DNA of 64,000 nucleotides from Mycobacterium colombiense (GCF_001953985.1 NZ_MBEI01000056.1:124001-188000), one strand, 5' to 3'. Counted from the stretch's first letter, positions 9,820-19,171 are shown. The notes: a model not told the origin generated them from the sequence alone. Numbers and translations are program-made.

Positions 9820-11555
9820 CGGAGGCACTGGACGGTTTCGATCACGTTGTTGATGTGCTCATCGTCGGGTCCGGCGGTGGCGGCATGACTGCCGCGCTGA
9901 CGGCGCAGGCCGCCGGGCTCGACGCACTGGTGATCGAAAAGTCATCCCACTTCGGGGGTTCCACCGCGTTGTCCGGCGGCGGCATCTGGGTGCCCGGGGC
10001 TCCGGCGCAGCGGCGGGAGGGCTATGTGCCCTCGCCAGAAGCCGTCGTGGGCTACCTCAAGCTGATCACCGACGGATTGGTCAGCGAGGCCCGGCTGCGG
10101 CAATACGTCGACGGCGCGCCGCAAATGCTGCAGTTCTTGGAGCAACTGTCCGGATGGTTCGAATTCGTCTGGAAGCCAGGCTATGCCGACTACTACCCCG
10201 AGCTGCCCGGCGGCTCCGAGCTCGGCAGCACGATCAACGTGCCCGCGATCGACCTGCGGAAGTTGGGTCCCGATGAGCAGAAGCTGCTCGCGCCCCTGGC
10301 GCTGGCCCCGAAGGGCATCTGGCTGGGGCCCAAGGACCTGCGCACGTTCTATCGGATCAGGCAGTCGTGGGCGGGTAAGGGCGTGCTGCTCAAGTTGATT
10401 GGGCGAATGATCCGGGCGAGGGTGTTCGGCGAGCGGATGGCCGCGATCGGGCAGTCGCTGGCGGCCCGGCTCCGGCTGGCATTGCGGGAACGCGGCATCC
10501 CGCTCTGGCTGGACTCGCCGATGGTGCAGCTGCTCACCGACTCCGACGGGTCGGTGACCGGCGCGGTGGTGGAGCGCGAGGGCAAGGTGCAGCGGATCGG
10601 TGCGCGGCTGGGCGTTATCCTGGCGTCCGGCGGGTTCGACCACGACCTGGCCTGGCGCAAAGAGCTTCTGCCCGAGGTGGACCAGGACTGGAGCTTCGGC
10701 AATCCCGCGGCGATGGGCGACGGCATCCGCGCCGGCCAAAAGGTGGGCGCCGCAACGGATCTGCTCGACGAGGCCTGGTGGTTCCCGGCCATCCAGTGGC
10801 CGGACGGCCGTATGCAATTCATGCTCAACGAACGGATGATGCCGGCGCAGTTCATCGTCAACGGAGCGGGCAAGCGCTTCATCAACGAGGCGGCTCCCTA
10901 CATGGACTTCGGTCACGCCATGATCGACGGCCAGCGATCCGGCGTCACCCACATCCCGTGCTGGCTGATCACCGACCACAGATCGTTCAACCGCTACGTC
11001 GTCGGAGGACACCTGCCGATACCCAAGATTCCGGGAGCGCCGGTGCCCACCGGCCGGAAGATCCCGCCGGGCTGGCTGGAATCGGGCGTCGTCAAAGCGG
11101 CCAGGACATGGGACGAAATGGCGGCCAAGATCGGCGTGCCCGCGGACCAGCTTGCCGAAACCGCCCGCCGCTTCAACGAACTCGCCCGCAAGGGGCACGA
11201 CGACGATTTCAACCGCGGCGACAGCGTGTACGACAACTACTACGGCGACCACACCCTGCCCAATCCGAACCTGTATCCGCTTGGCGATCCGCCGTACTAC
11301 GCCTTCCGGATCGTTCTAGGGGACCTCGGGACCTCGGGCGGCCTGCTGACCGACGAGCACGCCCGCGTGCTGCGGGCCGACGGCAGCGTGGTGCCCGGCC
11401 TGTATGCGGTGGGTAACACGTCCGCGCCGGTGATGGGCCGCAGCTACGCCGGTGCCGGTGCGACCATCGGCCCAGCCATGACCTTCGGCTATGTCGCAGC
11501 GAAACACGTTGCGGCCCAAGCAGCCAACCGAGCCCTTAATACTCATAGGAGGTAA
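9816..11555 (+). CDS. KstD-like FAD-dependent dehydrogenase, second copy
   Basis: A 579-residue FAD protein of the 3-ketosteroid dehydrogenase/fumarate reductase family. FAD motif GSGGGG at 18-23, then [14 protein letters not shown], and a C-terminal [13 protein letters not shown] segment that in KstD enzymes carries an active-site Tyr. The middle (about 170-220) contains a long basic helical stretch not obvious in the paralogue at 3935, and overall the two are only distantly similar. ATG overlaps the dioxygenase stop by 4 bp. A dehydrogenase that desaturates a cyclic ketone upstream of ring hydroxylation would fit, but no substrate can be assigned. Confidence 0.84.
   Translation: MTEALDGFDHVVDVLIVGSGGGGMTAALTAQAAGLDALVIEKSSHFGGSTALSGGGIWVPGAPAQRREGYVPSPEAVVGYLKLITDGLVSEARLRQYVDGAPQMLQFLEQLSGWFEFVWKPGYADYYPELPGGSELGSTINVPAIDLRKLGPDEQKLLAPLALAPKGIWLGPKDLRTFYRIRQSWAGKGVLLKLIGRMIRARVFGERMAAIGQSLAARLRLALRERGIPLWLDSPMVQLLTDSDGSVTGAVVEREGKVQRIGARLGVILASGGFDHDLAWRKELLPEVDQDWSFGNPAAMGDGIRAGQKVGAATDLLDEAWWFPAIQWPDGRMQFMLNERMMPAQFIVNGAGKRFINEAAPYMDFGHAMIDGQRSGVTHIPCWLITDHRSFNRYVVGGHLPIPKIPGAPVPTGRKIPPGWLESGVVKAARTWDEMAAKIGVPADQLAETARRFNELARKGHDDDFNRGDSVYDNYYGDHTLPNPNLYPLGDPPYYAFRIVLGDLGTSGGLLTDEHARVLRADGSVVPGLYAVGNTSAPVMGRSYAGAGATIGPAMTFGYVAAKHVAAQAANRALNTHRR
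11547..11552 (+). promoter_or_regulatory. Perfect Shine-Dalgarno AGGAGG for the LLM gene
   Basis: AGGAGG five bases before the ATG at 11558. It is the strongest ribosome site in this operon and suggests high synthesis of the LLM protein relative to its overlapping neighbours. Confidence 0.8.
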
Positions 11556-11557
11556 CG

Positions 11558-12859
11558 ATGAAAATCTCGCTGTTCTACGAATTCGCACTGCCGCGGCCTT
11601 GGGCGCCCGACGACGAACACGTCATGCTGCAGGACTGTCTCAACGAGGTCGAGGCCGCCGACAAGGCGGGCTTCTCCACCGTGTGGCTGACCGAGCACCA
11701 CTTCCTCGAGGAGTACTGCCACTCGACCGCACCCGAGATCTTCTTGGCCGCGGCCAGCCAGCGGACCAAGAACATTCGCCTGGGATTCGGCATCATGCAC
11801 CTGCCGCCGGTGGTCAACCACCCCGCCCGGGTCGCCGAGCGCATCGCCACCCTCGACCTGCTGTCCAACGGCCGCGTCGAATTCGGTACCGGCGAGTCGT
11901 CGTCGGTCGGTGAACTCGGCGGATTCAACATCGACCCGGCCGACAAGCGCGCACAGTGGGAAGAGGCCCTCGAGGTCTCGATCCGCTGCATGATCGAGGA
12001 GCCGTTCACCGGCTTCAACGGCGAACACGTCCAGATGCCGGCGCGCAACGTCATTCCCAAGCCGCTGCAGAAGCCGCACCCGCCGGTCTGGGTCGCCTGC
12101 ACGCGGCCGGCCAGCGTGCAGATGGCGGCCCAAAAGGCGATCGGCGCATTGAGTTTCGCCTACACCGGTCCCGGACCCCTGACCGAGCGGGTCAACGGCT
12201 ACTACAAGGAGTTCGAGGAGAACGGCGTGCCGGTCACCCCCCGGATCAACCCGAACATCCTGGCCATCGGCGGGGACCTGTCCATGATGGTGGCCAAGAC
12301 CGACGAGCAGGCTTTGCAGCGGCTCGGGCAGGGCGGCGGCTTCTTCTCGTTCGGCATCATGCACTACTACATGACCGGAGTACACACGCCGGGGCGCACC
12401 GGAGTCTGGAAGCGCTACCTCGAAGAGGTGGAGAAGGATCCGACGCTGGCGTACGGGCCCGGCCGCGGTGCCATCGGTTCTCCGGCCACGGTGCGCGAGT
12501 TCCTGCGCGGCTACGAGGAGAGCGGCGTCGACGAGATCATCTTGCTGCTCAACCCCCGTAGCCACGAGGGCACCATGGAATCCATCGAGCTGATGGGCAA
12601 AGAGGTGCTCCCCGAATTCATCGAGCGGGACGCAAAGGCCGTGGCGGAAAAGGCGAAACGGCTGGAGCCCGTCATCGAAAAGGTGGAGGCGCGCCGGCCG
12701 AAGTCGACCGCACCGCAATTCGACGAGGATTACTCGTTCGGTGGACTCCCGACCGGTCGCGGCGGTAAGTTCACCGCCAGCGAGATCCCCGAAGCCATGG
12801 CGGAGATCAACGAAGGCCGCGTGCAGGCGGCGCAGCGCGCAAAGGACCAGCAGAAGTAG
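11558..12859 (+). CDS. LLM-class (bacterial luciferase-like) flavin-dependent oxidoreductase
   Basis: A 433-residue TIM-barrel oxidoreductase of the luciferase-like monooxygenase superfamily. TVWLTEHHFLEEYCHS near residue 45 is the typical substrate/flavin face, followed by RLGFGIMHLPPVVNHPARVAER and ELGGFNIDP segments. The form with TEHHF and a long C-terminal tail is usually FMN/FMNH2-dependent rather than F420-dependent. The last 40 residues are charged and probably disordered. Only 2 bp separate it from the upstream flavoprotein. It might act as a Baeyer-Villiger or hydroxylating oxygenase in the same pathway (inference). Confidence 0.82.
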   Translation: MKISLFYEFALPRPWAPDDEHVMLQDCLNEVEAADKAGFSTVWLTEHHFLEEYCHSTAPEIFLAAASQRTKNIRLGFGIMHLPPVVNHPARVAERIATLDLLSNGRVEFGTGESSSVGELGGFNIDPADKRAQWEEALEVSIRCMIEEPFTGFNGEHVQMPARNVIPKPLQKPHPPVWVACTRPASVQMAAQKAIGALSFAYTGPGPLTERVNGYYKEFEENGVPVTPRINPNILAIGGDLSMMVAKTDEQALQRLGQGGGFFSFGIMHYYMTGVHTPGRTGVWKRYLEEVEKDPTLAYGPGRGAIGSPATVREFLRGYEESGVDEIILLLNPRSHEGTMESIELMGKEVLPEFIERDAKAVAEKAKRLEPVIEKVEARRPKSTAPQFDEDYSFGGLPTGRGGKFTASEIPEAMAEINEGRVQAAQRAKDQQK

Positions 12860-12895
12860 TACGGGATCTGGGCCGGGAGAATTTCGAGGCGAGCC

Positions 12896-13723
12896 TTGGG
12901 AGAGATCGACGAGCTGTGGCGCTACGACGGCCGTCGTGCGGTGGTGACCGGATGTGCTTCCGGCATCGGCGAACACGTGGTGCGCCAGCTCACCGAGCTT
13001 GGTGCCGAAGTCATCGGGTTGGACAAACGGCGACCGGACTTCGCGATCGACGAGTTCCATGAGGTCGACCTGGCCGACCAAACGTCGATCGAGTCGGCGG
13101 TCAGCGCGGTGACGGGTCGGGTCGATGCGCTGTTCAACGTTGCCGGCGTGTCGTCCGGGATAGGCGATCCGCCACTCGTCGTAACCATCAATTTCCTGGG
13201 CATGCGCCACGCCACCGAGGCCCTGATTCCGAAGATGGCCGCGGGGTCGTCCATCGTCAGCGTGTCATCGCTCGCGGCGGCCGCATACCGGGAGCACCTG
13301 GCGCAGGTGGCGCCGCTGCTTTCCACCGCGACGATGCAGGAGGGCATCGACTGGTGCGCCGAACATCCCGATGCGCTGGGCACCGGCTATCAGTTGTCCA
13401 AAGAAGCGATCATCCTGTACACCATGCGCAGCGCGACGCCGCTGGGCGCGCGGGGAATCCGCATCAACTGCACCGGCCCCGGGGTCACCGAGACACCCAT
13501 CCTGGACCAGCTGCGCACAGCGTACGGACAGGGCTTCCTCGACGACATTCCCAAGCCGCTGGGCCGCGTCTCCAGCCCAGCAGAGCAGGCCTCGGCGCTG
13601 CTCTTCCTGAATAGCAATGCCGCCAGCTATATTTCGGGCCAGGTGTTGTGGGTCGACGGCGGAAACGTGGGCGCCGCAATCGCGCGTGAACTCGAGGAAG
13701 GGCGTGCTCCGTGGCCAGTGTGA
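12896..13723 (+). CDS. Short-chain dehydrogenase (coniferyl-alcohol/3-alpha-hydroxysteroid dehydrogenase-like)
   Basis: A 275-residue classical SDR that oxidises or reduces a secondary or primary alcohol with NAD(P). TGCASGIG (about 19-26) binds the cofactor, FNVAGVS is the NNAG-equivalent, VSVSSLAA supplies Ser, and GYQLSKEA supplies the YxxxK pair. A short insertion around residues 125-155 (between catalytic Ser and Tyr) is typical of the coniferyl-alcohol dehydrogenase/3-alpha-HSD subgroup. The start is TTG at 12896; no in-frame ATG lies nearby. The end overlaps the next gene by 13 bp. Confidence 0.8.
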   Translation: MGEIDELWRYDGRRAVVTGCASGIGEHVVRQLTELGAEVIGLDKRRPDFAIDEFHEVDLADQTSIESAVSAVTGRVDALFNVAGVSSGIGDPPLVVTINFLGMRHATEALIPKMAAGSSIVSVSSLAAAAYREHLAQVAPLLSTATMQEGIDWCAEHPDALGTGYQLSKEAIILYTMRSATPLGARGIRINCTGPGVTETPILDQLRTAYGQGFLDDIPKPLGRVSSPAEQASALLFLNSNAASYISGQVLWVDGGNVGAAIARELEEGRAPWPV

Positions 13724-14700
13724 CCGACTTTCGCCGGGTCGCGCGCGATGTCAGCAACTGGGGCCGCTGGGGCGATGACGACGAACTCGGCACGCTGAAC
13801 TTCATCACCGAGGAAAAGGTCGCCCAGGCCGCAAGTCTGGTCCGGCACGGCAAAGTGTTTCCACTCGGCGTGGACTTTGGTTCATCGGGGCCGCAGGGCG
13901 CCTTCGGTTTTCGGCACAATCCGATCCACGTGATGACGGTGGACGGCGGCGACGCCAGCACGCTGGCCCAGTACGGGCCGGATTGGGACCGGAACCCGAC
14001 GGCGGCACAGATGGGCCCGTACTTCGTCGACAACCTGTTCCGGTTCAACGACGACATGGTCATCATGCCGTTGCAGGCGGCAACCCAATGGGACGCGTTG
14101 TCGCACGTCTATTACGACGACCAGCTCTACAATGGGATCCCCGCGGGCTCGGTGACCAGCCTCGGCGCCCGCCGGCTCGGCATCGAAAAAGTGGACGGTA
14201 AGGGTATCACCTCGCGTGGTGTGCTGCTGGACCTGGTGCGTCATCGCGGCGCTGAGGTGTTCCTGGAGCACGGAAACCCCATCACACCAGAGGAATTGGA
14301 CGATGTGGTCCGCGCACAGGGTGTGACGATCGGACGTGGTGACGTCCTGCTCATCAAAACAGGTTGGTGGACACGGTATCTGCAGACGGGGAACAAGACC
14401 GAACGATATTCCGGCCTGGACTGGCGATGTGCACAGTGGCTGCACGATCACGAGATCGCGGCGGTCGCGTCCGACAACCTCCAGGTCGAAGACCCGGTAT
14501 CCGGGGTCGACGGCGTGTTCTTGCCCTTCCACCTGCTGACACTGCGCGACATGGGGCTGATGCTCGGCGAGTACTGGGACCTGACCGCACTGGCGGCCGA
14601 CTGCGCCGCCGACGGGGTATACGAGTTTCAACTCGTCGCACCGCCACTGAGATTCGTTGGGGCAGTGGGCTCGCCGGTGAACCCGATCGCGATCAAATGA
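13711..14700 (+). CDS. Cyclase-family protein (PF04199-like) with altered metal motif
   Basis: A 329-residue member of the cyclase/kynurenine-formamidase superfamily, whose typical members are metal-dependent hydrolases of amides or lactones. The family signature HxGTHxDxPxH appears here at about residues 124-136 as a LQAATQWDALSH segment, so two metal-binding His are replaced by Gln while Asp and the last His remain. Later conserved blocks (GRGDVLLIKTGWW and DGVFLPFHLLTLRDMG) are intact. GTG start at 13711 overlaps the SDR gene. The role could be opening of a lactone produced by the upstream oxygenases (inference). Confidence 0.78.
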   Translation: MASVTDFRRVARDVSNWGRWGDDDELGTLNFITEEKVAQAASLVRHGKVFPLGVDFGSSGPQGAFGFRHNPIHVMTVDGGDASTLAQYGPDWDRNPTAAQMGPYFVDNLFRFNDDMVIMPLQAATQWDALSHVYYDDQLYNGIPAGSVTSLGARRLGIEKVDGKGITSRGVLLDLVRHRGAEVFLEHGNPITPEELDDVVRAQGVTIGRGDVLLIKTGWWTRYLQTGNKTERYSGLDWRCAQWLHDHEIAAVASDNLQVEDPVSGVDGVFLPFHLLTLRDMGLMLGEYWDLTALAADCAADGVYEFQLVAPPLRFVGAVGSPVNPIAIK

Positions 14701-15527
14701 TGCGGCGCAAGTCCCTGTCGGTTGACGGCCTGGCCACCAGCTATCTGGAAGCCGGCGACGGCGACCCGGTGGTATTGCTGCACGGGGGTGAGTTCGGCGC
14801 CGGCGCCGAACTCGGCTGGGAACGCAACATCGCCGCGCTGGCCGGGCGGTATCGAGTCCTGGCACCGGATCAGCTGGGATTCGGGGAGTCCGCCAAGGTC
14901 ATCGACTTCGTCGACGGCCGCGGCATGCGGATCCGGCACGTCGCGCGGTTCTGCGAACTGCTCGGGGTCGACTCGGCGCACTTCGTCGGCAATTCGATGG
15001 GCGCCATCAACCTGCTCACCGATGCCACGTCGGACACACCGCTACTCCCGGTGCGCAGCTTGGCGATCATCTGCGGCGGTGGAGCGATCCAGCAGAACGA
15101 GCATTTCGAGGCGCTGCAGAACTACGACGCGACGTTGCCCGCGATGCGCCGCATTGTCCAAGCGCTGTTCTTCGACTCCGGCTATCCCGCCGACGACGAC
15201 TACGTGCGCCGCCGGTACGAGTCGAGCACCGCGCCGGGAGCCTGGGAAGCCATCGCCGCGGCCAGGTTCCGCCGCCCCGGTACCACGCCGTCCGCGACCC
15301 CGTCTACCACCCGAGCCTACGAACGCATCGGCGTGCCAACGCTTGTCGTCGAAGGGGCGGGTGACAAGCTCCTTCCGGCCGGCTGGGCCGCCGAGATCGC
15401 CAAGCAGATCGACGGGGCCCGTTCGGTTGTGGTCGACAATGCGGGACACTGCCCGCAGATCGAGCAGTCGTCGGTGGTCAACGAGCTGCTGATGGATTTT
15501 CTGGGCGCCCAACGTCAGAAGACGTAG
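14697..15527 (+). CDS. Alpha/beta hydrolase, second in the operon
   Basis: A 276-residue alpha/beta hydrolase. VVLLHGGEFGAG forms the oxyanion loop, GNSMGA carries the nucleophilic Ser (about residue 100), VVEGAGDKLLP the acidic residue, and NAGHCPQIEQ the catalytic His. The fold resembles meta-cleavage product hydrolases more than esterases. Two adjacent ATGs (14697, 14700) overlap the upstream TGA. The last 13 bp overlap the convergent copper oxidase gene. Two C-C hydrolase-like proteins in one operon suggest two ring-fission or side-chain steps, or paralogues with different specificity. Confidence 0.8.
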   Translation: MMRRKSLSVDGLATSYLEAGDGDPVVLLHGGEFGAGAELGWERNIAALAGRYRVLAPDQLGFGESAKVIDFVDGRGMRIRHVARFCELLGVDSAHFVGNSMGAINLLTDATSDTPLLPVRSLAIICGGGAIQQNEHFEALQNYDATLPAMRRIVQALFFDSGYPADDDYVRRRYESSTAPGAWEAIAAARFRRPGTTPSATPSTTRAYERIGVPTLVVEGAGDKLLPAGWAAEIAKQIDGARSVVVDNAGHCPQIEQSSVVNELLMDFLGAQRQKT

Positions 15528-17128
15528 TCCAGGCGGGTCATCATTCCGGCCACCTGGTGATAGGTGTTGTGGCAGTGCATCACCCAGGTGCCGGGATTGT
15601 CGGCAACCAGGACGGCGGCGAGTTTCTGCTTCGGCAGCACCATGACGGTGTCTTTGCGGGCGCCGGGGCTGCCGTCGGCCCTGATCACCTGGAACGTATG
15701 CCCGTGCAGGTGAATTGGGTGATACATCATCGTGGTGTTGTCGAACGTGATGGTGGGCCGTTGGCCTTGCTGGACGTGCAGCGGATTCGTCCTGCCGTAC
15801 GGCTGCCCGTTGATCGTCCAGTTGTATTGCATCATGTTGCCGCCCAGAACCACGGGGAGATCGAGGCTGGGATCGGGACGTCCTAGGTTGACCGGCGTTG
15901 TGGCCGTGAACATCTCGACGGTGCCCACCCGCTTGGTGAGTTCGCCCGGCTGGAACTGCGGGTCGGGGTCGCCGCCCGAAGCCGTGGAGAACAGAGCGCG
16001 GGCCAGGCCATTCTTGCCTTCGGCGACCGCGACCAGTGGGAAGACACCGTCCGCGGCGGTCACGGCCACGTCGTAGCGTTCGGCCATCCCGATGAGCAGC
16101 GCGTCGACCTGTGCGGGGACCACGGGGTAGCCGTCGGTGTGAGTCACCGTCATCGCATGGCCGGCCAGTGCGACCCGGAAGGTGGTGTCGGACGCGGTGT
16201 TGATGAACCGGATCCTGATGCGCTGGCCGGGCTTGGCATTGAAGGTCATGGGGGAAGCGGCGATTCGACCGTTGATCAGATAGTACGGGTAGGCGATGTC
16301 GCCGGCGTCGCCACCGAGCAGGTCGCTGGTGCCGACGCGTGCCACCGCGGCCGGCGATGCCGATGTCGTCGGGCTGGTCGACGTCGTCTCGGTCGTCGTT
16401 GTGGGCGATGTCTCGGTCGTCGTCTCGGTCGTCGTCGTGGGCGATGTCTCGGTCGTCGTCTCGGGCGTGTTCTGCGCAGGCTTGTTCGGGTTGCTCAGTT
16501 CGCTGTAGAGCTGCTGCGGGCTCTTCCCGACGCCATCGGTCCAATCGTCAAGGACGACGATCCATTCGGCGTCGTAGTTGCCCTCGGTCGGGTCGTCGAC
16601 GATGACCGGCAGATAGAGACCGGTGTCTTCATCCAGGCCGGTGTGCGGATGTGCCCAGTAGGTACCCGAATTCGGCACGGAGAACCGGTAGGTGAAGTCG
16701 TGGCCGGCCGCGATGTTGGGTGTGGCCGGCTCGGCGCCGTCCATGTCGTTGCGCAGCGCAATGCCGTGCCAATGCACCGACGTCGGATGATCGAGCCGGT
16801 TCGACACCGTTACCTCGACCTCGTCACCGATGCGGGCCCGGATAACCGGGCCCGGGATGCTGTTGCCGTAGGCCAGCGTGCGCACGACCGGTCCACCCAG
16901 GTCGACCTCGACCTGCTGGGGTGTGAGCTTGGCGGTGACGGTGCGGCCGCTATGCGGTCGGGCGGCTTCGGTTTCGGCGATGGCGGCGGTCAACCGTGCA
17001 TTGCCCGTCTGCTCCGGTTTGGATTGGCTGCACGCCGTCAGCGCTAGTCCGCCGGCGATGCCCGCGGCCATGAAACCGCGTCTGGTGAGCCGAGTGCTGT
17101 CGACAGGGACACCGCTTGTGGGCTGCAC
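15515..17128 (-). CDS. mmcO: Periplasmic multicopper oxidase, MmcO-like, with Thr/Glu repeat linker
   Basis: A 537-residue exported multicopper oxidase close to Mycobacterium tuberculosis MmcO, which oxidises Cu(I) and protects against copper. A twin-arginine signal (TRRGF) precedes a hydrophobic stretch ending in a LTAC lipobox, so it should be a Tat-exported lipoprotein. Copper ligands are visible: SVHWHG, YWAHPHTG, HPIHLHGH and WVMHCHNTYHQ. Between the first and second cupredoxin domains (about residues 212-255) lies a TTTE/TSP repeat absent from what I recall of the tuberculosis protein. Convergent with the hydrolase gene (13-bp overlap). Confidence 0.9.
   Translation of the reverse strand: MQPTSGVPVDSTRLTRRGFMAAGIAGGLALTACSQSKPEQTGNARLTAAIAETEAARPHSGRTVTAKLTPQQVEVDLGGPVVRTLAYGNSIPGPVIRARIGDEVEVTVSNRLDHPTSVHWHGIALRNDMDGAEPATPNIAAGHDFTYRFSVPNSGTYWAHPHTGLDEDTGLYLPVIVDDPTEGNYDAEWIVVLDDWTDGVGKSPQQLYSELSNPNKPAQNTPETTTETSPTTTTETTTETSPTTTTETTSTSPTTSASPAAVARVGTSDLLGGDAGDIAYPYYLINGRIAASPMTFNAKPGQRIRIRFINTASDTTFRVALAGHAMTVTHTDGYPVVPAQVDALLIGMAERYDVAVTAADGVFPLVAVAEGKNGLARALFSTASGGDPDPQFQPGELTKRVGTVEMFTATTPVNLGRPDPSLDLPVVLGGNMMQYNWTINGQPYGRTNPLHVQQGQRPTITFDNTTMMYHPIHLHGHTFQVIRADGSPGARKDTVMVLPKQKLAAVLVADNPGTWVMHCHNTYHQVAGMMTRLDYVF
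16401..16469 (-). repeat. 36-bp tandem repeat inside the copper oxidase gene
   Basis: The unit beginning GTGGGCGATGTCTCGGTCGT (plus strand, 16401) recurs at 16437, exactly 36 bp later, giving nearly two perfect copies. It encodes the 12-residue unit TTTETSPTTTTE and stays in frame. Shorter GTCGTC runs flank it. Repeat-length changes would alter linker length by 12 residues per unit without disrupting the frame. Confidence 0.85.
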
Positions 17129-17345
17129 GGGTAATCGGTGCTCCTCGTCTTTGGCTCGCCCTAACGTTCTCGTGCTTGGATGCTAGGCGGCCCGCAACCG
17201 CGAGCGCTAGACCCTCCAAATGATCGCGCGAAGGTATACCCCCGAGCGCGGTAACAGTACGCAATCACTTCAATGTGATTCCGCGTAAACGCATCTGGGG
17301 GCCGCGACCGCTACTCGATGTCGCCACCTGCTCGCACTTGTGGGC
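17129..17345. other. Intergenic region upstream of the copper oxidase
   Basis: A 217-bp gap with no credible gene. It contains a GGTATACC palindrome at 17233-17240 followed by CCCGAGCGCGGTAA, about 105 bp from the oxidase start. A copper-responsive operator is plausible here because related oxidases are copper-induced, but the sequence does not let me assign a specific repressor. Confidence 0.35.
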
Positions 17346-18113
17346 CTACTGGGCATCGCTCGCTGCCTGCGCAGCCATCCAGTCGCTGAAGGTGGTGGGG
17401 TAGACGGCCACTTGTTCGTCGTCGGTGGGAACGATGCTGCGGTCGTCGAGAACCGCACCGTAATAGCGCGCATCGTTGTCTGTCACCACCGTTCGCGCAT
17501 CACCTGTGGCCGCGAACCGCGTGCGGATGAAGTCGTCCATCCCATGCTTTTCGGGCCCGGCGATGTTGATCACCGCGTTGACCGGATCGCCCGTCGCCGC
17601 GCGGGTGACCGCCAGGGCCACATCCGCGGCGGCAATCGGCTGGAACGCCCCGTGCGGGGCACGCACGGTGTCACCCTCGGCCAACGAATCAGCAATGCCG
17701 TCAACGAATTCGAAGAACTGCGTAGCCCGCACGATCGAATACGGCTGTCCCGATTCCACGATCACTTTTTCCTGCGCAACCTTGGCTCGCATGTAGCCAC
17801 TTTCGGCCGCCCGGTCGGCTCCCACGATCGACAGGGCGACGTGATGCTGTACGCCCGCAGCCCGCTCCGCGTCCAGCAGGTTGCGGGTAGATGTGGTGAA
17901 GAAGTTCAGGACGTCGTCGTCGGCCCAGGACGGCGAGTTGGATACGTCGACGACCGTGTGGACTCCTGCGACGGCGTCGGAGACACCTTCACCGGTCACC
18001 GAATTGACACCCGTGCTCGGCGACGCCGGGACCGCCTCGTGTCCCAGCTCGGTGAGCCTGGCGACGACCTGTGACCCGATCAGCCCGCTGCCACCTATTA
18101 CCAACACCTTCAT
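17346..18113 (-). CDS. NmrA/SDR-type NAD(P)-binding protein
   Basis: A 255-residue atypical SDR of the NmrA/NAD(P)H-binding group. The Rossmann motif GGSGLIGS is right at the N terminus of the chosen ATG at 18113 (MKVLVIGG); upstream in-frame codons do not look like protein. SIVGADRAAESGYMRAKVAQE carries the region equivalent to the SDR Tyr/Lys. Members act as redox sensors or reduce quinone-like and small carbonyl compounds. It is divergent from the SDR gene at 18334 and so may share the operator between them. Function is not assigned. Confidence 0.78.
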   Translation of the reverse strand: MKVLVIGGSGLIGSQVVARLTELGHEAVPASPSTGVNSVTGEGVSDAVAGVHTVVDVSNSPSWADDDVLNFFTTSTRNLLDAERAAGVQHHVALSIVGADRAAESGYMRAKVAQEKVIVESGQPYSIVRATQFFEFVDGIADSLAEGDTVRAPHGAFQPIAAADVALAVTRAATGDPVNAVINIAGPEKHGMDDFIRTRFAATGDARTVVTDNDARYYGAVLDDRSIVPTDDEQVAVYPTTFSDWMAAQAASDAQ

Positions 18114-18284
18114 GATCACGCCTCTCCCGTTTCCCGACGAACTGGCCGTCTCAGCATGGCGCAGACCTCGGCGGGCCGGAACCCCAGGGTCCGTTACGCA
18201 AAGCGCCGGACCGGACTTTCGTCGGTGCTGGCGACCGAGGGACGAATCGCGCTTTAGCTCCGGCGGACCAATCCCGGACCACAC

Positions 18285-18306
18285 TTAAATCAACTGCTTG
18301 ACTTAA
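18285..18306. promoter_or_regulatory. 22-bp near-palindromic operator, copy 1
   Basis: TTAAATCAACTGCTTGACTTAA lies between the divergent NmrA-like and SDR genes, ending 27 bp before the SDR start. It matches the site at 23415-23436 in 20 of 22 positions; only the two central bases CT versus GC differ. The core CAA..GCTTG resembles the CAAGnnCTTG type bound by some mycobacterial TetR proteins such as the sterol regulator KstR2. Confidence 0.65.
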
Positions 18307-18333
18307 TGCGGTGCACGCCGATTAACTCGTCGT

Positions 18334-19143
18334 GTGGTTAACGAATTGGATGGCAAGGTTGCCATCGTCACCGGCGGGGCGTCCGGCATCGGCCGCGGCC
18401 TTGTGGAGCGGTTTGTGGCCGAGGGCGCGAAGGTCGTCATCGCCGACGTCGAGACCGACCGGGGGGAGGGCCTGGCAAAATCACTCGGAGTCAACGCCGT
18501 CTTCCGGCAGACCGATGTCTCGGATCCCGAACAGGTGGCAGCCTTGGTGTCCGGTGCGGTCGAGACGTTCGGGGGCCTGCACGTCATGGTGAACAACGCC
18601 GGGGTCTCGAGCCCGTTGCGCAAACTGCTCGACGATGACCTCAACGATTTCCACCGCGTGATGGGGGTCAACGTGCTGGGCGTGATGGCGGGTACCCGAG
18701 ATGCCGCGCGGCACATGGTCGAACACGGCGGCGGGTCGATTATTAACATCACCTCGATCGGCGGGATCCAGGCCGGCGGTGGGGTGATGATCTACCGCGC
18801 ATCCAAAGCGGCGGTCATTCAATTCACCAAGGCCGCGGCAATCGAGTTGGCGCACCATGAGATTCGGGTCAACGCCATTGCCCCCGGCAACATTCCGACG
18901 CCGATCCTGGGGAAGTCGGGAGCCGGCATGGACCCCGAGCAACTGAAGCAGTTCGAGGCGAGAATCCGCGAGACGATGCGCGAGGATCGGCCGCTCAAGC
19001 GCGAGGGCACGCCCGATGACGTCGCCGAGGCGGCCCTGTATTTCGCCACCGACCGCTCGCGCTATGTCACCGGAACCGTGCTACCGGTCGACGGCGGGAC
19101 CGTGGCGGGCAAGCCGATCCGATCCAAGAAGCGCGGCGGATGA
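18334..19143 (+). CDS. Short-chain dehydrogenase/reductase
   Basis: A 269-residue classical SDR. TGGASGIG (about 13-20) binds NAD(P), NNAG is at about 88-91, the ITS block supplies Ser, and YRASK is the YxxxK pair. The C-terminal TGTVLPVDGG is standard. GTG start at 18334. It stands alone on the plus strand; a 22-bp operator copy shared with the TetR gene at 23463 lies just upstream, so this enzyme probably belongs to that TetR regulon and would oxidise a hydroxy intermediate of the P450 pathway (inference). Confidence 0.85.
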   Translation: MVNELDGKVAIVTGGASGIGRGLVERFVAEGAKVVIADVETDRGEGLAKSLGVNAVFRQTDVSDPEQVAALVSGAVETFGGLHVMVNNAGVSSPLRKLLDDDLNDFHRVMGVNVLGVMAGTRDAARHMVEHGGGSIINITSIGGIQAGGGVMIYRASKAAVIQFTKAAAIELAHHEIRVNAIAPGNIPTPILGKSGAGMDPEQLKQFEARIRETMREDRPLKREGTPDDVAEAALYFATDRSRYVTGTVLPVDGGTVAGKPIRSKKRGG

Positions 19144-19171
19144 CCGAACGGCTCGGACGTTGGCACTGCGG

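Noticed and set aside
11543..13210. 555-codon minus-strand open frame opposite the LLM and SDR genes
   Set aside because: Antisense to well-supported proteins; composition is typical of high-GC shadow frames.
16380..16475. Possible CRISPR-like or minisatellite array
   Set aside because: The repeat is in frame, lacks spacers and encodes a Thr-rich linker within one gene.
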